Assembly (NCBI GenBank): GCA_020859845.1
Contig: JAJBVL010000048.1
Location: 56,948-107,827, forward strand
From: Bacteroidales bacterium
Lineage (GTDB): Bacteria; Bacteroidota; Bacteroidia; Bacteroidales; Muribaculaceae
Reading direction: 5' to 3'
DNA: 50,880 nt
The first letter of the stretch is position 1. The number at the start of each line of letters is the position of its first letter. Below, one piece after another: positions 22,405-32,096 of this stretch. The notes under the pieces are model-generated. The model did not search any database. It saw only the letters and a program-made list of their open reading frames with translations, and was not told the DNA's origin. Position numbers and translations under genes: made by a program.

Positions 22405-23648
22405 AAGTAGCTTTGGTGTGTCATAGTGATCAACTTGGTGGCGCTGCAATCGTCACATATCGCCTGATGCAGGCATTGATAGAGCAAGGCGTGGAGGCTC
22501 ATATGCTGGTCTATTCTAAGATTAGCGATAGCTCCAACGTCACCCTCCTCGATTCACGCATACAGCGTAGCCTGCGCTTTGTAGGGGAGAGGCTAAGAAT
22601 TTTCTTGGCCAATGGTTTCTCTCGTAAAAAGCTGTTTCAGGTGTCGTTGGCCAATACCGGGTATCCTATTCATAAGCATTCCGTGGTAAAAGAGGCCGAT
22701 GTGGTGATGCTCAATTGGATCAATCAGGGGACAGCTTCTCTCTCCAGCATCAAAGCCTTGGTAGCCTCTGGCAAGAAAGTCATTTGGACCATGCACGACA
22801 TGTGGTGCATGACCGGTATCTGTCATCATGCCTATGGATGCCAGCGATACAAGGAGCAGTGTGGGGAGTGTCCTTTTCTCGGTGTGCCTAAAGAACGCGA
22901 TCTCTCACGAACCGTATGGCACAAGAAGAAATCCCTCTATTCAGCCCCAAACCTTCATTTCGTAGCTGTCAGTAATTGGCTTGCCGAGCGATGTGGCGAG
23001 AGCTCATTAATGAAGGAGTGCAACCTCTCGGTAATCCCCAATGCTTTTCCAGTCGATGCTTTTTACACCAAGCCACGGTTGCCGCGAGAGGTGTTGCCTG
23101 TCGACTTCAACCGCAATCTTATATTGATGGGGGCGGCTCGTCTTGACGACCCAGTGAAGGGGCTTGATTATGCTATCTCAGCCCTTAATTATCTCTTTGA
23201 CAACCATCCCGCAGTAGCCAAGGATGCTCAAGCCATATTTTTTGGATCGCTGAAAAATCGCGCCGCTTTGGATGCGCTGCGATTCCCCCATCTCTACTTG
23301 GGGCGTATCCATGATGCAAAACTCCTCACCGAGCTCTACGCGCGCGGTAAGGTGGTGTTGAGCACATCGCTCTACGAGACACTTCCTGGCACCCTCATCG
23401 AGGGCCAAGCATCAGGCTGTTGGCCAGTGACGTTTGGCAACGGTGGGCAAGCAGATATCGTTGACCATCTTTCGACAGGATATATTGCAAAATATAAAGA
23501 TGCCCAAGATATCGCCAACGGCATTATGTGGGCTCTCAAGCAACCCGACAAAGGCGATGAGCTGCATGCCATCGTCAAAGAGCGATTCGCTGCCTCACAG
23601 ATAGCTCAGCGCTATATCTCCCTCATCAACTCCCTTTCCCCCTCATAA
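22401..23648 (+). CDS. glycosyltransferase family 4
   Basis: VCHSDQLGGAAIVTYRLMQAL, WTMHDMWCMTGICHHAYGC, LYETLPGTLIEGQASG. Confidence 0.87.
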   Translation: MKVALVCHSDQLGGAAIVTYRLMQALIEQGVEAHMLVYSKISDSSNVTLLDSRIQRSLRFVGERLRIFLANGFSRKKLFQVSLANTGYPIHKHSVVKEADVVMLNWINQGTASLSSIKALVASGKKVIWTMHDMWCMTGICHHAYGCQRYKEQCGECPFLGVPKERDLSRTVWHKKKSLYSAPNLHFVAVSNWLAERCGESSLMKECNLSVIPNAFPVDAFYTKPRLPREVLPVDFNRNLILMGAARLDDPVKGLDYAISALNYLFDNHPAVAKDAQAIFFGSLKNRAALDALRFPHLYLGRIHDAKLLTELYARGKVVLSTSLYETLPGTLIEGQASGCWPVTFGNGGQADIVDHLSTGYIAKYKDAQDIANGIMWALKQPDKGDELHAIVKERFAASQIAQRYISLINSLSPS

Positions 23649-23750
23649 CTCTTTACTTTTGACTCTTTACTTTTGACTCTTTACTTTTGACTCTTGACTT
23701 TTGACTCTTGACTTTTGACTTTTGACTTTTGACTTTTGACTCTTGACTTA
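23648..23750. repeat. heptamer tandem array ACT[C/T]TT[T/G], 14 consecutive units plus a partial one
   Basis: actcttt acttttg actcttt acttttg actcttt acttttg actcttg acttttg actcttg acttttg x4 actcttg actta; fills the whole gap between stop and start codons. Confidence 0.95.
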
Positions 23751-23752
23751 AC

Positions 23753-24529
23753 ATGCAGACCATACTCTTTCATTCCACAATCTTTGGCCCTATACATAGT
23801 CGCCGTCTGGGCACTTCGCTGGGCATCAATCTCTCGCCGAGCGATGGCAAGGTGTGTTCGTTTGACTGCGTTTATTGCGAAGCCGGCTTGAACGCCCAAG
23901 GACCAGGTCGCTCGGGGCTCCCCACCGTCAACGATGTAGCCACTCAGCTCGAAGAGCGCCTCAAGACCATGCGCGACGCTGGCGACCGCCTTGATGTCAT
24001 CACCTTCTCGGGCAATGGTGAGCCCACGCTCAACCCCCACTTCCCTGAGATTATCGATGAGGTGATACGTCTTCGCGATAAGTATTATCCTGATGTGAAG
24101 ATAAGCGTATTGAGCAATTCTACTCGCTTGACCGACAAGAGGGTAGTGGAGGCGCTGAGGCGCGTCGACAACAATATCCTTAAGCTCGACTCGGCTATCA
24201 ACCCCACGATGAGGGTCATCGACCGTCCTAATTCTCCATCGTTCAATAGCCAAGATGTTATTGACCAGATAGCTGCATTCGGACCTCAATGTATAGTGCA
24301 GACGATGCTGCTACGTGGCGAAGTAGATGGTAAGCCGATTGACAACACTACCCCCGAAGAGATTGACGCCCTCATTGAGGCCTACAAACGTATAGGCCCT
24401 CGGCAAGTGATGATATATTCTCTTGACCGTAAGACCCCCATCGAGACCCTCACCAAAATTCCACGCTCGGAGATGGAAGCCATAGCTCAGCGCATACGTG
24501 AGGCTGGATTGGAGGTAAGCGTCAGCTAA
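23753..24529 (+). CDS. radical SAM protein
   Basis: CSFDCVYCEAG (CxxxCxxC), FSGNGEPTLNPHFPEII. Confidence 0.9.
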   Translation: MQTILFHSTIFGPIHSRRLGTSLGINLSPSDGKVCSFDCVYCEAGLNAQGPGRSGLPTVNDVATQLEERLKTMRDAGDRLDVITFSGNGEPTLNPHFPEIIDEVIRLRDKYYPDVKISVLSNSTRLTDKRVVEALRRVDNNILKLDSAINPTMRVIDRPNSPSFNSQDVIDQIAAFGPQCIVQTMLLRGEVDGKPIDNTTPEEIDALIEAYKRIGPRQVMIYSLDRKTPIETLTKIPRSEMEAIAQRIREAGLEVSVS

Positions 24530-24547
24530 GAGGGTAGAAGTATAAAA

Positions 24548-24579
24548 GTTGCTACTCTCGTGGAGATTCACTAATTTTG
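24548..24579 (+). promoter_or_regulatory. predicted Bacteroidetes promoter for dapB-lepB
   Basis: GTTG (24548-24551), 20-nt spacer, TAATTTTG (24572-24579; matches TAnnTTTG). Confidence 0.5.
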
Positions 24580-24620
24580 CACAGATAAAACATCTGTAAT
24601 ACACCCCTTTTTACCCTAAA

Positions 24621-25370
24621 ATGAAAATAGCTCTAATAGGATATGGCAAGATGGGACATGCTATTGAAGCAATAGCACGTAGCCGTGGCCATGAGATTGT
24701 AGCAATAATAGACATCGACAATCGTCAAGATATAGACTCTGAGGCCTTTCGCTCGGCGGATGTAGCCATTGAATTTACCACTCCAGCTACAGCCGTCGAC
24801 AATTATCTGGCAGTATTTCGTCAGGGTGTGCCTCTGGTGTCGGGTACCACGGGCTGGACTCAGCGTAGTCAAGAAGTGAAAGAGAAATGTGAGGCCGCTG
24901 ATGCCACTTTCTTTTGGAGCTCCAATTTCAGCCTCGGTGTCAACCTCTTTATGCGTCTCAACACATATCTGACGCGGCTGATGGCTCCATTCCCTCAGTA
25001 TCACCCAGAGATGACCGAGATCCACCATATACATAAACTTGACCATCCGAGCGGCACGGCTATTACTCTGGCCGAGGAAATAATTGCTGCCCACCCTGGC
25101 ATCTCTTCTTGGACCGAAGACCTCCAAGGCGCCCTTCCCGACCAGCTCCCCATCGAGCATCAGAGAATTGGGGAGGTGCCAGGCACACATATCATCCGCT
25201 GGAAGTCGGCAGTAGATACCATCACCATAGAGCATGAAGCCAAGAGCCGTGAAGGTTTTGCTCTTGGTGCCGTGGTGGCCGCCGAGTGGGTAAAGGATAA
25301 GAAAGGTGTGCTCACCATGGATCAGCTCCTTGACCAGCTCATCAATTCTTCAGCCACTCATCAACGATAA
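24621..25370 (+). CDS. dapB: 4-hydroxy-tetrahydrodipicolinate reductase
   Basis: MKIALIGYGKMGHAIE, VSGTTGWT, EIHHIHKLDHPSGTAITLAE. Confidence 0.96.
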   Translation: MKIALIGYGKMGHAIEAIARSRGHEIVAIIDIDNRQDIDSEAFRSADVAIEFTTPATAVDNYLAVFRQGVPLVSGTTGWTQRSQEVKEKCEAADATFFWSSNFSLGVNLFMRLNTYLTRLMAPFPQYHPEMTEIHHIHKLDHPSGTAITLAEEIIAAHPGISSWTEDLQGALPDQLPIEHQRIGEVPGTHIIRWKSAVDTITIEHEAKSREGFALGAVVAAEWVKDKKGVLTMDQLLDQLINSSATHQR

Positions 25371-25382
25371 GCCCTCCGAGTT

Positions 25383-26822
25383 ATGGCAACCTCTTTTACC
25401 GACGACCTGCGTCAACGTATTAAAGCCACTAAGCCTACCCGCTGGATACGCTTCTCCATCGTTGCCCTGATTTTCATCGCTTGGGTGGCATGGCTGGGCA
25501 ATTGGTGGGTACTTCTGGTGTTGCTTCTGCTCTTCGATATTTATATCACGGGGTATATCCCTTTCACATGGTGGAAGAAGAGCCGCAATGCTGCCGTAAG
25601 GACCGTGATGAGCTGGGTAGATGCTATCGTCTATGCTTTGATTCTGGTCTATTTCGTGTTTACTTTCGTAGGGCAGAATTACCAGATACCTTCGTCTTCG
25701 CTCGAAAAGACCCTGTTGGTAGGCGATTATCTATGGGTCAACAAGATGTCTTATGGTCCGCGTGTGCCTATGACCCCTATCCACTTCCCTCTGGTCCACA
25801 ACACCTTCCCTATCATCAACACTAAGAGCTATCTGGAGACCCCCACATGGACCTACCACCGCCTGAAAGGCCTTGGCGATGTGGAGCGTGGCGACATCGT
25901 GGTGTTTAACTTCCCTGCCGGCGACACGATAGCCTTCAACGTACAAAACCCCGACTACTATACTCTCGTCAAGATGTATGGCCACGCGGCAGTCAACACC
26001 CGCCGTGAGACCTTTGGCGAGATAATGTATCGCCCGGTGGATAGGCGCGAAAACTATGTGAAGCGTGCCGTGGGACTCCCCGGTGAGACTTTGGAGATAC
26101 GCGATGGCGATATTTATATCGACGGGCAGAGACAGCCGATGCCTGAGTTCGCTCAGTTTAATTATTATATTCAGGCTGCTTCGCCGCTCGCCGATGCCGA
26201 TTGGGAACGGCTGGGAGTGTCATTGGATGATCGTCATCCCATCAATGTATCTTCTGCTGACAGCCTCAATGTGAAGGCTATGGGCTTCACGGTGGCCAGC
26301 AATGGCTCTATACCCCCTATCTATGTGGCTCCTTTGACGGCGGCTATGGTTGAGATGGCCGCTAACGACCCGGCTTTTCTTCATACGATGAAGGTTAATG
26401 CTCCTGAAGAGGAATACCTTTTCCCCGACGGTGTGAGCCACAACTGGACCCGCGCCGATTATGGCCCTCTATGGATACCAAAGAAGGGCTCTTCCATCGA
26501 CCTTACCCCTCTTAATTGGGCTACCTACAATCGCGTGATACGCAATTACGAGGGCCATCACGATGCCTATCTGGCCTCCGATGGCAAGGTATATATCGAT
26601 GGCAAGCCTGCCGATACCTACACGTTCCAGATGGACTACTACTTCATGATGGGCGACAATCGCGACAATTCGCTCGACTCCCGATATTGGGGCTTTGTCC
26701 CTGAAGACCATATCGTAGGCAAGCCTATGAGAGTGCTCATATCGTTTGACAAGGATAAGGGCTTGCTCAACGGTGGTATCCGATGGGATCGTATCTTTAT
26801 GGACGCTAACAAAGGGTATTAG
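25383..26822 (+). CDS. lepB: signal peptidase I, large Bacteroidetes form
   Basis: QNYQIPSSSLEKTLLVGDYLWVNK, NYVKRAVGLPGETLEI, MMGDNRDNSLDSRYWGFVPEDHIVGKP. Confidence 0.95.
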   Translation: MATSFTDDLRQRIKATKPTRWIRFSIVALIFIAWVAWLGNWWVLLVLLLLFDIYITGYIPFTWWKKSRNAAVRTVMSWVDAIVYALILVYFVFTFVGQNYQIPSSSLEKTLLVGDYLWVNKMSYGPRVPMTPIHFPLVHNTFPIINTKSYLETPTWTYHRLKGLGDVERGDIVVFNFPAGDTIAFNVQNPDYYTLVKMYGHAAVNTRRETFGEIMYRPVDRRENYVKRAVGLPGETLEIRDGDIYIDGQRQPMPEFAQFNYYIQAASPLADADWERLGVSLDDRHPINVSSADSLNVKAMGFTVASNGSIPPIYVAPLTAAMVEMAANDPAFLHTMKVNAPEEEYLFPDGVSHNWTRADYGPLWIPKKGSSIDLTPLNWATYNRVIRNYEGHHDAYLASDGKVYIDGKPADTYTFQMDYYFMMGDNRDNSLDSRYWGFVPEDHIVGKPMRVLISFDKDKGLLNGGIRWDRIFMDANKGY

Positions 26823-26896
26823 AGACATTCAGAGCGATAGAGAGATAGAGCGACAGAGATAGAGCGACAGAGCGATAGAATGATAGAGAGATAGAT
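26823..26896. repeat. degenerate GATAGAGC/GACAGAGC short tandem repeat
   Basis: gagcgatagagagatagagcgacagagatagagcgacagagcgatagaatgatagagagatag fills the lepB-recF gap. Confidence 0.9.
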
Positions 26897-28012
26897 ATGC
26901 TGCTTGAGAAGCTTGACATACACAACTTTAAGAACATCGAGGAGGCTCACTTGGAGTTTTCCCCCAAGATCAATTGTCTCTTGGGTCTTAACGGTATGGG
27001 CAAAAGCAACCTTCTTGATGCTATTTATTATCTAAGTCTGTGTAAGAGCTTTTCTGGCATGACCGATATGATGCTCCTCCGTCGTGGCTCCGACTTTGCC
27101 ATGCTTAAGGGCGAATATCTTCGAGGAGGCGTTGAAGAGCAACTGACTATGGGCCTACAGCGAGGCAAACGCAAAAGCCTGCGTCGCGGTGGCAAGGAAT
27201 ACCAGCGTCTTAGCGCTCATATAGGACTCTTTCCCGCGGTGCTTGTGGCTCCTCACGATGCCGACTTGATACGCGAAGGTGGCGAGGAGCGACGCCGATG
27301 GATGGACATGGTCATTTCTCAGGCCGATAGTCGCTATCTGGATGCCCTCATACGTTATAATGCGGCTCTGGAACATCGCAATCGCCTACTGCGCGATGGC
27401 TCGGTGGACCATACTTTATACGAGGCCGTAGAGGCCGCTATGGACATTACTGCTCAGTATATCCACGAGCGTCGCAAGGAGTGGACCCAGAAGCTGGTCG
27501 TCATCTTTAAGCGATATTATGCAGCTATTGCTGGCGATGAGCTGGAGAGTGTAGACATGAGTTATCGTGGCTCGCTCGACCAAAGCCGCGACGGCTCGCT
27601 GACGTCTCTGCTGGATAGCGCGCGTCTTCACGACGAGCTCGTGAAGCATACGTCGGTAGGACCTCATCGCGACGACCTCGAGATGCTTCTCGACGATATG
27701 CCTATGAAGCGCTCCGGCTCGCAAGGCCAGTGCAAGACTTTTACCGTGGCTTTGAGATTGGCTCAATACGATTTCCTGCATCAGACAACCCATCTCAAGC
27801 CCCTGCTACTGCTTGACGATATCTTCGATAAACTGGATGCCCAGCGTGTGGAGCGCATAATGCAACTGGTGACCACCGACGAGGCTTTCGGCCAGATATT
27901 TATCACCGACACCAATCGTAAGCATCTCGACGAGATAATGTCGAAGACCGATGATCGCTATCGTATGTGGAGTGTCACTGACGGCACATTTACTCAAACC
28001 CCATCCCTATGA
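26897..28012 (+). CDS. recF: DNA replication and repair protein RecF
   Basis: NCLLGLNGMGKSNLLDAIYYLS, KHTSVGPHRDDLEM, GSQGQCKTFTVALRLAQ, LLLLDDIFDKLD. Confidence 0.94.
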   Translation: MLLEKLDIHNFKNIEEAHLEFSPKINCLLGLNGMGKSNLLDAIYYLSLCKSFSGMTDMMLLRRGSDFAMLKGEYLRGGVEEQLTMGLQRGKRKSLRRGGKEYQRLSAHIGLFPAVLVAPHDADLIREGGEERRRWMDMVISQADSRYLDALIRYNAALEHRNRLLRDGSVDHTLYEAVEAAMDITAQYIHERRKEWTQKLVVIFKRYYAAIAGDELESVDMSYRGSLDQSRDGSLTSLLDSARLHDELVKHTSVGPHRDDLEMLLDDMPMKRSGSQGQCKTFTVALRLAQYDFLHQTTHLKPLLLLDDIFDKLDAQRVERIMQLVTTDEAFGQIFITDTNRKHLDEIMSKTDDRYRMWSVTDGTFTQTPSL

Positions 28013-28299
28013 AACGCACCGAACCCAAGAGCATAGCCACTATCATCGACGAGGCTATACAGGCTTCAGGAATGGCCGATACCGTAGCCGAGCAGCGAGC
28101 ATGCTACTGCTGGAGCGAGGTGGTGGGCCCAGGGGTCAATCGGTATACTATGCGCCGATATGTCGACCATGGCGTGCTGCATGTCTATATCACTTCGGCC
28201 ACGCTCAAAAATGAGCTTTCTTTTATGCGCTCCAATATCGTCGGGCATATCAACCGCTTGGTGGGTCGCGACGTTATTACCTCAATTGTAATCCATTGA
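28009..28299 (+). CDS. DUF721 (DciA-like) protein
   Basis: 96 aa; VAEQRACYCWSEVVGPGVNRYT...LHVYITSATLKNELSFMRSNIV; ATGA overlap with recF. Confidence 0.85.
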   Translation: MKRTEPKSIATIIDEAIQASGMADTVAEQRACYCWSEVVGPGVNRYTMRRYVDHGVLHVYITSATLKNELSFMRSNIVGHINRLVGRDVITSIVIH

Positions 28300-28326
28300 C
28301 AACTTCATAAAAAAGGTTAGTATACG

Positions 28327-28797
28327 ATGACTGCTCCTACATTCCTTCCCTCCGACAATCCTAAGGTGCCAGCTGCTGAGCATCCTTTCCGTCATTGTCT
28401 GCCGGTGCAGATACGTTTCACCGACATTGATATGCTGGGTCATCTCAACAACAATATCTACTTGTCGTTTATGGACCTGGCCAAACTGGAGTATTTCAAT
28501 ACCATCATGCCCGAAGGGCTCGACCTCAACAAGATCAACATGGTGGTGGTGCATATCGATTGCGATTTTTTTGCCCCTACCTACTTCCCTGAAGCCCTCG
28601 AGGTATGGACCACGATACAGGCGGTGTCGCAACGCAGCTTTCGCCTCGAGCAGCGCATCGTCAACGCCACTACGGGCCAGACTAAGTGTATTGGCCGCAC
28701 GGTGATGGCCGGCTTTGACCCTGCCACTGCCACCAGCTGCGAGATCAACCATCAGTGGATCGCCGCTGCTGCCGAGTATGAAGGCCGCCCACTCTAA
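28327..28797 (+). CDS. acyl-CoA thioesterase (4HBT hot-dog fold)
   Basis: QIRFTDIDMLGHLNNNIYLSFMDLAKLEYF. Confidence 0.87.
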   Translation: MTAPTFLPSDNPKVPAAEHPFRHCLPVQIRFTDIDMLGHLNNNIYLSFMDLAKLEYFNTIMPEGLDLNKINMVVVHIDCDFFAPTYFPEALEVWTTIQAVSQRSFRLEQRIVNATTGQTKCIGRTVMAGFDPATATSCEINHQWIAAAAEYEGRPL

Positions 28798-28858
28798 TCT
28801 CTCTCCCTCTGTAATTCTGTAATTCTGTAATTCTATAATTCTATCCCTCTATATACAG
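28798..28858. repeat. TAATTCTG short tandem repeat
   Basis: ctgtaattctgtaattctgtaattctataattctatccctctata fills the gap before the SIS gene. Confidence 0.9.
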
Positions 28859-29470
28859 ATGTCAATCAAAGAATCAATGGCTCAAATCCTGGAGGCCGAA
28901 AGCTTTGCTATCAGCAATATACCCTATAGTGAGGATTATGACAAAGCCGTAGAGCTTGTAGTGGAGCATGTGCACCATCGTGGAGGAAAACTCGTCACCT
29001 CGGGTATGGGTAAAGCAGGGCAGATTGCAATGAATATCGCCACTACCTTCTGCTCTACAGGTACTCCGGCGGTCAATCTCCATCCCAGCGAAGCTCAACA
29101 CGGTGACTTGGGCGTATTGCAACCCAACGATGTGATGCTCCTGGTGTCCAACTCGGGACGTACACGCGAGATTATCGACCTGGTGTCGCTGGCCGCTGGT
29201 CTCTATCCGGATATCCCTATCATTGTCATCACAGGCAATGGCGACAGCGAACTCGCCCATAAGGCTCAGGCTACGCTGGTCACTGCGCCGGTGCCGGAAG
29301 TATGCCCCCTGCAGCTTACCCCTACCACCTCTACCACAATGATGACCGTCATAGGGGATATCCTCGTGGTGAATGTCATGAAAGCTATAGGCTTTACCCG
29401 TAGCCAATACGCTTTGCGCCATCATGGGGGATATCTGGGCCATAAATCACGCGAAAACGAAAAGCAATGA
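28859..29470 (+). CDS. SIS domain sugar-phosphate isomerase (KpsF/GutQ-like)
   Basis: GGKLVTSGMGKAGQIAMNIATTFCSTGTPAVNLHPSEAQHGDLGVLQPNDVMLLVSNSGRTREI. Confidence 0.9.
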   Translation: MSIKESMAQILEAESFAISNIPYSEDYDKAVELVVEHVHHRGGKLVTSGMGKAGQIAMNIATTFCSTGTPAVNLHPSEAQHGDLGVLQPNDVMLLVSNSGRTREIIDLVSLAAGLYPDIPIIVITGNGDSELAHKAQATLVTAPVPEVCPLQLTPTTSTTMMTVIGDILVVNVMKAIGFTRSQYALRHHGGYLGHKSRENEKQ

Positions 29471-30375
29471 AGATCATAGTAATTGGCGAGTGTACACTCG
29501 ATATCATCTGCCCGGGTGAATGTAATGGCGCTGCCACCCTGAGAGCTTTCCCTGGAGGTAGGCTACTCAACGCTGCAGCCATTCTTGGCCGACAGGGGCA
29601 TGATGTGGCCTACGTTGGCGAGGCTGCTCGCGACCGTGTGGGCGACATCATTGTGAATTTCCTTGACAATCATCACGTAGCGACTCGCTCTATCGATCGC
29701 TTCACTGATGGCGTCACATCTTCCAACCTCTATTTCCCGCCCGACTCTACCCATCCAGAGCCCTCGGTGGTGAGCTATCGTAAGTTTCCCCCAGAGCGTT
29801 TCGATGTGGTGTGGCCACGGATTGATCCTGACGACATCGTGGTGTTTGGCACCTTCTTCGCTCTTGATGAGCGTGTGCGCCCCCAGCTTCAAGAGCTTAT
29901 GAATCACGCTCAGGAGCGCAAGGCCACCATCATCTACGTCCCAGGTTTTCTCCCCGAGCAGGCTCCACGCATCACCAAGGTAATGCCAGCCATCCTCGAA
30001 AATCTTGAGATGGCAGATATCGTATTGTCGCGCACATCCGACCTCCAGCATATCTTCAGCGAAAGCGATGCCTCAAGGTGTTTTGAGCGCCATATTCGAT
30101 TCTATTGCAAGGACTTCATCAATATCGACTCCCCAAGCGGCACAGTCAGCTGGCTCCACAACAACGACCATCTGCAAGCTAATACTTCATCCTCGCTGGT
30201 AGGTTCCTTGATGTGGCATGCAGGGGCTCTTGCTGGCCTTATTGAGGGAATGGAGAAGATCGACCTTAAGAAAGCCTTGATAGGCTCCCTCAACGGCCCG
30301 CTGCTGACCCAATTGCTGCAAGATATGGTGCGCACAGCCGACGACGCCGCTTCCCAAGCTTCCGACAACCACTGA
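29467..30375 (+). CDS. PfkB family carbohydrate kinase
   Basis: FPGGRLLNAAAILGRQGHDVAYVGEAARDRVGDIIVNFL. Confidence 0.83.
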   Translation: MKIIVIGECTLDIICPGECNGAATLRAFPGGRLLNAAAILGRQGHDVAYVGEAARDRVGDIIVNFLDNHHVATRSIDRFTDGVTSSNLYFPPDSTHPEPSVVSYRKFPPERFDVVWPRIDPDDIVVFGTFFALDERVRPQLQELMNHAQERKATIIYVPGFLPEQAPRITKVMPAILENLEMADIVLSRTSDLQHIFSESDASRCFERHIRFYCKDFINIDSPSGTVSWLHNNDHLQANTSSSLVGSLMWHAGALAGLIEGMEKIDLKKALIGSLNGPLLTQLLQDMVRTADDAASQASDNH

Positions 30376-30412
30376 TATTTTTTCGCCACGATTCATCCTT
30401 CGAAAAATACTT

Positions 30413-31438
30413 ATGTCTACTACCCAACACTCACTGCAACCGCTTTTTGTGGCCATCACCAGCCAAGTGGAACCTCTGGCCTCACAGGCTGTCAATGGCG
30501 AAATTACCCCTACTGCCTTGCGCCACGCCATGACGGAAATGGACTTCACCACTGCCTACGACCTCATTCGCGCCATCACTCGCCGTCTGGTGGAGGAGGA
30601 AAGGGTAGAGGAGGCTATACAGGAAATCAAAGACTTTGATGCCTTGGTGGAACGGCGCGGCGAAGAGGATGGGAGGTTGCTCGACTTCCATGCAGCGTTG
30701 ATGCAGATTCTCACTTCCCTTTATCGCCATCTGGGCCAGACCGACGATGCCCTTCATACGGCAGCGGCAGCCCTCACTCTCCTTTCTCAGAACCCTAAGC
30801 GCAAGGATGAGCCATTCCTCTCCACTCTCGCACCACTCCTCTACGATATCGCTCTCCTTCACTATGACCATGGAGAGTATAAGCAGGCAGAGCGTGAGCT
30901 GGAGAAGGCTGTCAAACTCTTTGAGCGTTTGGCGCGTACTCATCCTGAGCGATACGGGGCGGCTCATCTCTTGGCTATGAACGCCACTACTCAGGTGTAT
31001 CGTTCGAGAGTGAAGCAGGTCAATACGCTTGCTCATTATCAAGTGGCCTCCAACACCTATCTTGAGATGCTTAATCAAGGGGTAGAGAAAGCCGCCAATA
31101 GCCTTGTGGAGTCGCTCACCAATGAGGGCGACACTCTGATGAAGATGGGGCGCCAGCGCGAGGCTGTGCAGTATTATCTACGAGCTCTCAAGTATCTTAC
31201 ACGGCTGGAACCAGAGTTCACGCTCCGTCAGCTCCATCTCTCCATCTCGCTTGGTGAGGCGCTCCTCAGCGTCAAAGCTTCGCGTGAGAAGGGTGTTCAT
31301 CTTCTCAACACCATGCTCCACAAAGCCACGAAGTTGGGCGCCAACGACGACCATCGACGCATCGTCGAAATCCTCTCCAACACAAAAAATGGAGGCCTTG
31401 ATATCCTCGGCTTCTGGCACAAAATCTTCCCCCGTTAA
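30413..31438 (+). CDS. TPR-repeat protein
   Basis: LLYDIALLHYDHGEYKQAERELEKAVKLFERL; upstream of ribH. Confidence 0.8.
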   Translation: MSTTQHSLQPLFVAITSQVEPLASQAVNGEITPTALRHAMTEMDFTTAYDLIRAITRRLVEEERVEEAIQEIKDFDALVERRGEEDGRLLDFHAALMQILTSLYRHLGQTDDALHTAAAALTLLSQNPKRKDEPFLSTLAPLLYDIALLHYDHGEYKQAERELEKAVKLFERLARTHPERYGAAHLLAMNATTQVYRSRVKQVNTLAHYQVASNTYLEMLNQGVEKAANSLVESLTNEGDTLMKMGRQREAVQYYLRALKYLTRLEPEFTLRQLHLSISLGEALLSVKASREKGVHLLNTMLHKATKLGANDDHRRIVEILSNTKNGGLDILGFWHKIFPR

Positions 31439-31524
31439 CTTTTAACTTTAGACTCTTTACTTTTGACTCTTTACTTTTGACTTTTGACTCTTGACTTATA
31501 ACTTATAACTTTTGACTTAACTCC
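31439..31524. repeat. heptamer array of the ACTTTTG/ACTCTTT family
   Basis: gactctttacttttgactctttacttttgacttttgactcttgacttataacttataacttttgactt. Confidence 0.92.
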
Positions 31525-32004
31525 ATGTCACAATACGCTCCCACCGTCCCTCTCCCTCATCTATCCGATGCCCGCGTGGCTATCGTCATGGCCGACTGGA
31601 ATGGCCATATCACTTCCGAGCTAACCCAAGGCGCTGTCGACACACTCCTAAAAAATGGTTTTTCGAAGGAGGATGTCGTGGTAATGCACGTGCCGGGCAC
31701 GGTTGAGCTTACCTTTGGCGCTTCTCAACTAATCGAGTCGTCGCTTTTCGACGCTGTCATCGTGGTTGGCTGTGTCATCCGAGGCGATACTCCCCACTTT
31801 GATTACGTATGTCAAAGCGTCACTCAAGGCGTCACTCATCTCAATGCCGAGTGTGATATCCCTGTCATCTTTTGTGTCTTGACAGTCAACGACGAGCAGC
31901 AAGCTCTCGACCGTGCCGGTGGTCCAGCTGGCCACAAGGGCGTGGAGGCTGCCCAGGCGGCTATCCACATGATCGACTTTAAGCGTCAGGTATTAAACAT
32001 GTAA
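31525..32004 (+). CDS. ribH: 6,7-dimethyl-8-ribityllumazine synthase
   Basis: VVMHVPGTVELTFGASQLIES, VVGCVIRGDTPHFDYVCQSVTQG, FCVLTVNDEQQALDRAGG. Confidence 0.94.
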   Translation: MSQYAPTVPLPHLSDARVAIVMADWNGHITSELTQGAVDTLLKNGFSKEDVVVMHVPGTVELTFGASQLIESSLFDAVIVVGCVIRGDTPHFDYVCQSVTQGVTHLNAECDIPVIFCVLTVNDEQQALDRAGGPAGHKGVEAAQAAIHMIDFKRQVLNM

Positions 32005-32029
32005 TACCCCCTGATCCCATCAACTAAGG

Positions 32030-32075
32030 CTTAAGCGATTACGCGATTACACGATTAAGCGATTAATGCATTAAC
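32030..32075. repeat. short degenerate repeat AAGCGATTACGCGATTACACGATTAAGCGATTAA
   Basis: gcttaagcgattacgcgattacacgattaagcgattaatgcattaac between ribH and the next gene. Confidence 0.85.
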
Positions 32076-32096
32076 TCCCCCAAAATAAGTTTTGCC

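Noticed and set aside
23648-23750. CRISPR array
   Set aside because: Seven-bp units with no spacers; a simple tandem repeat, no cas genes nearby
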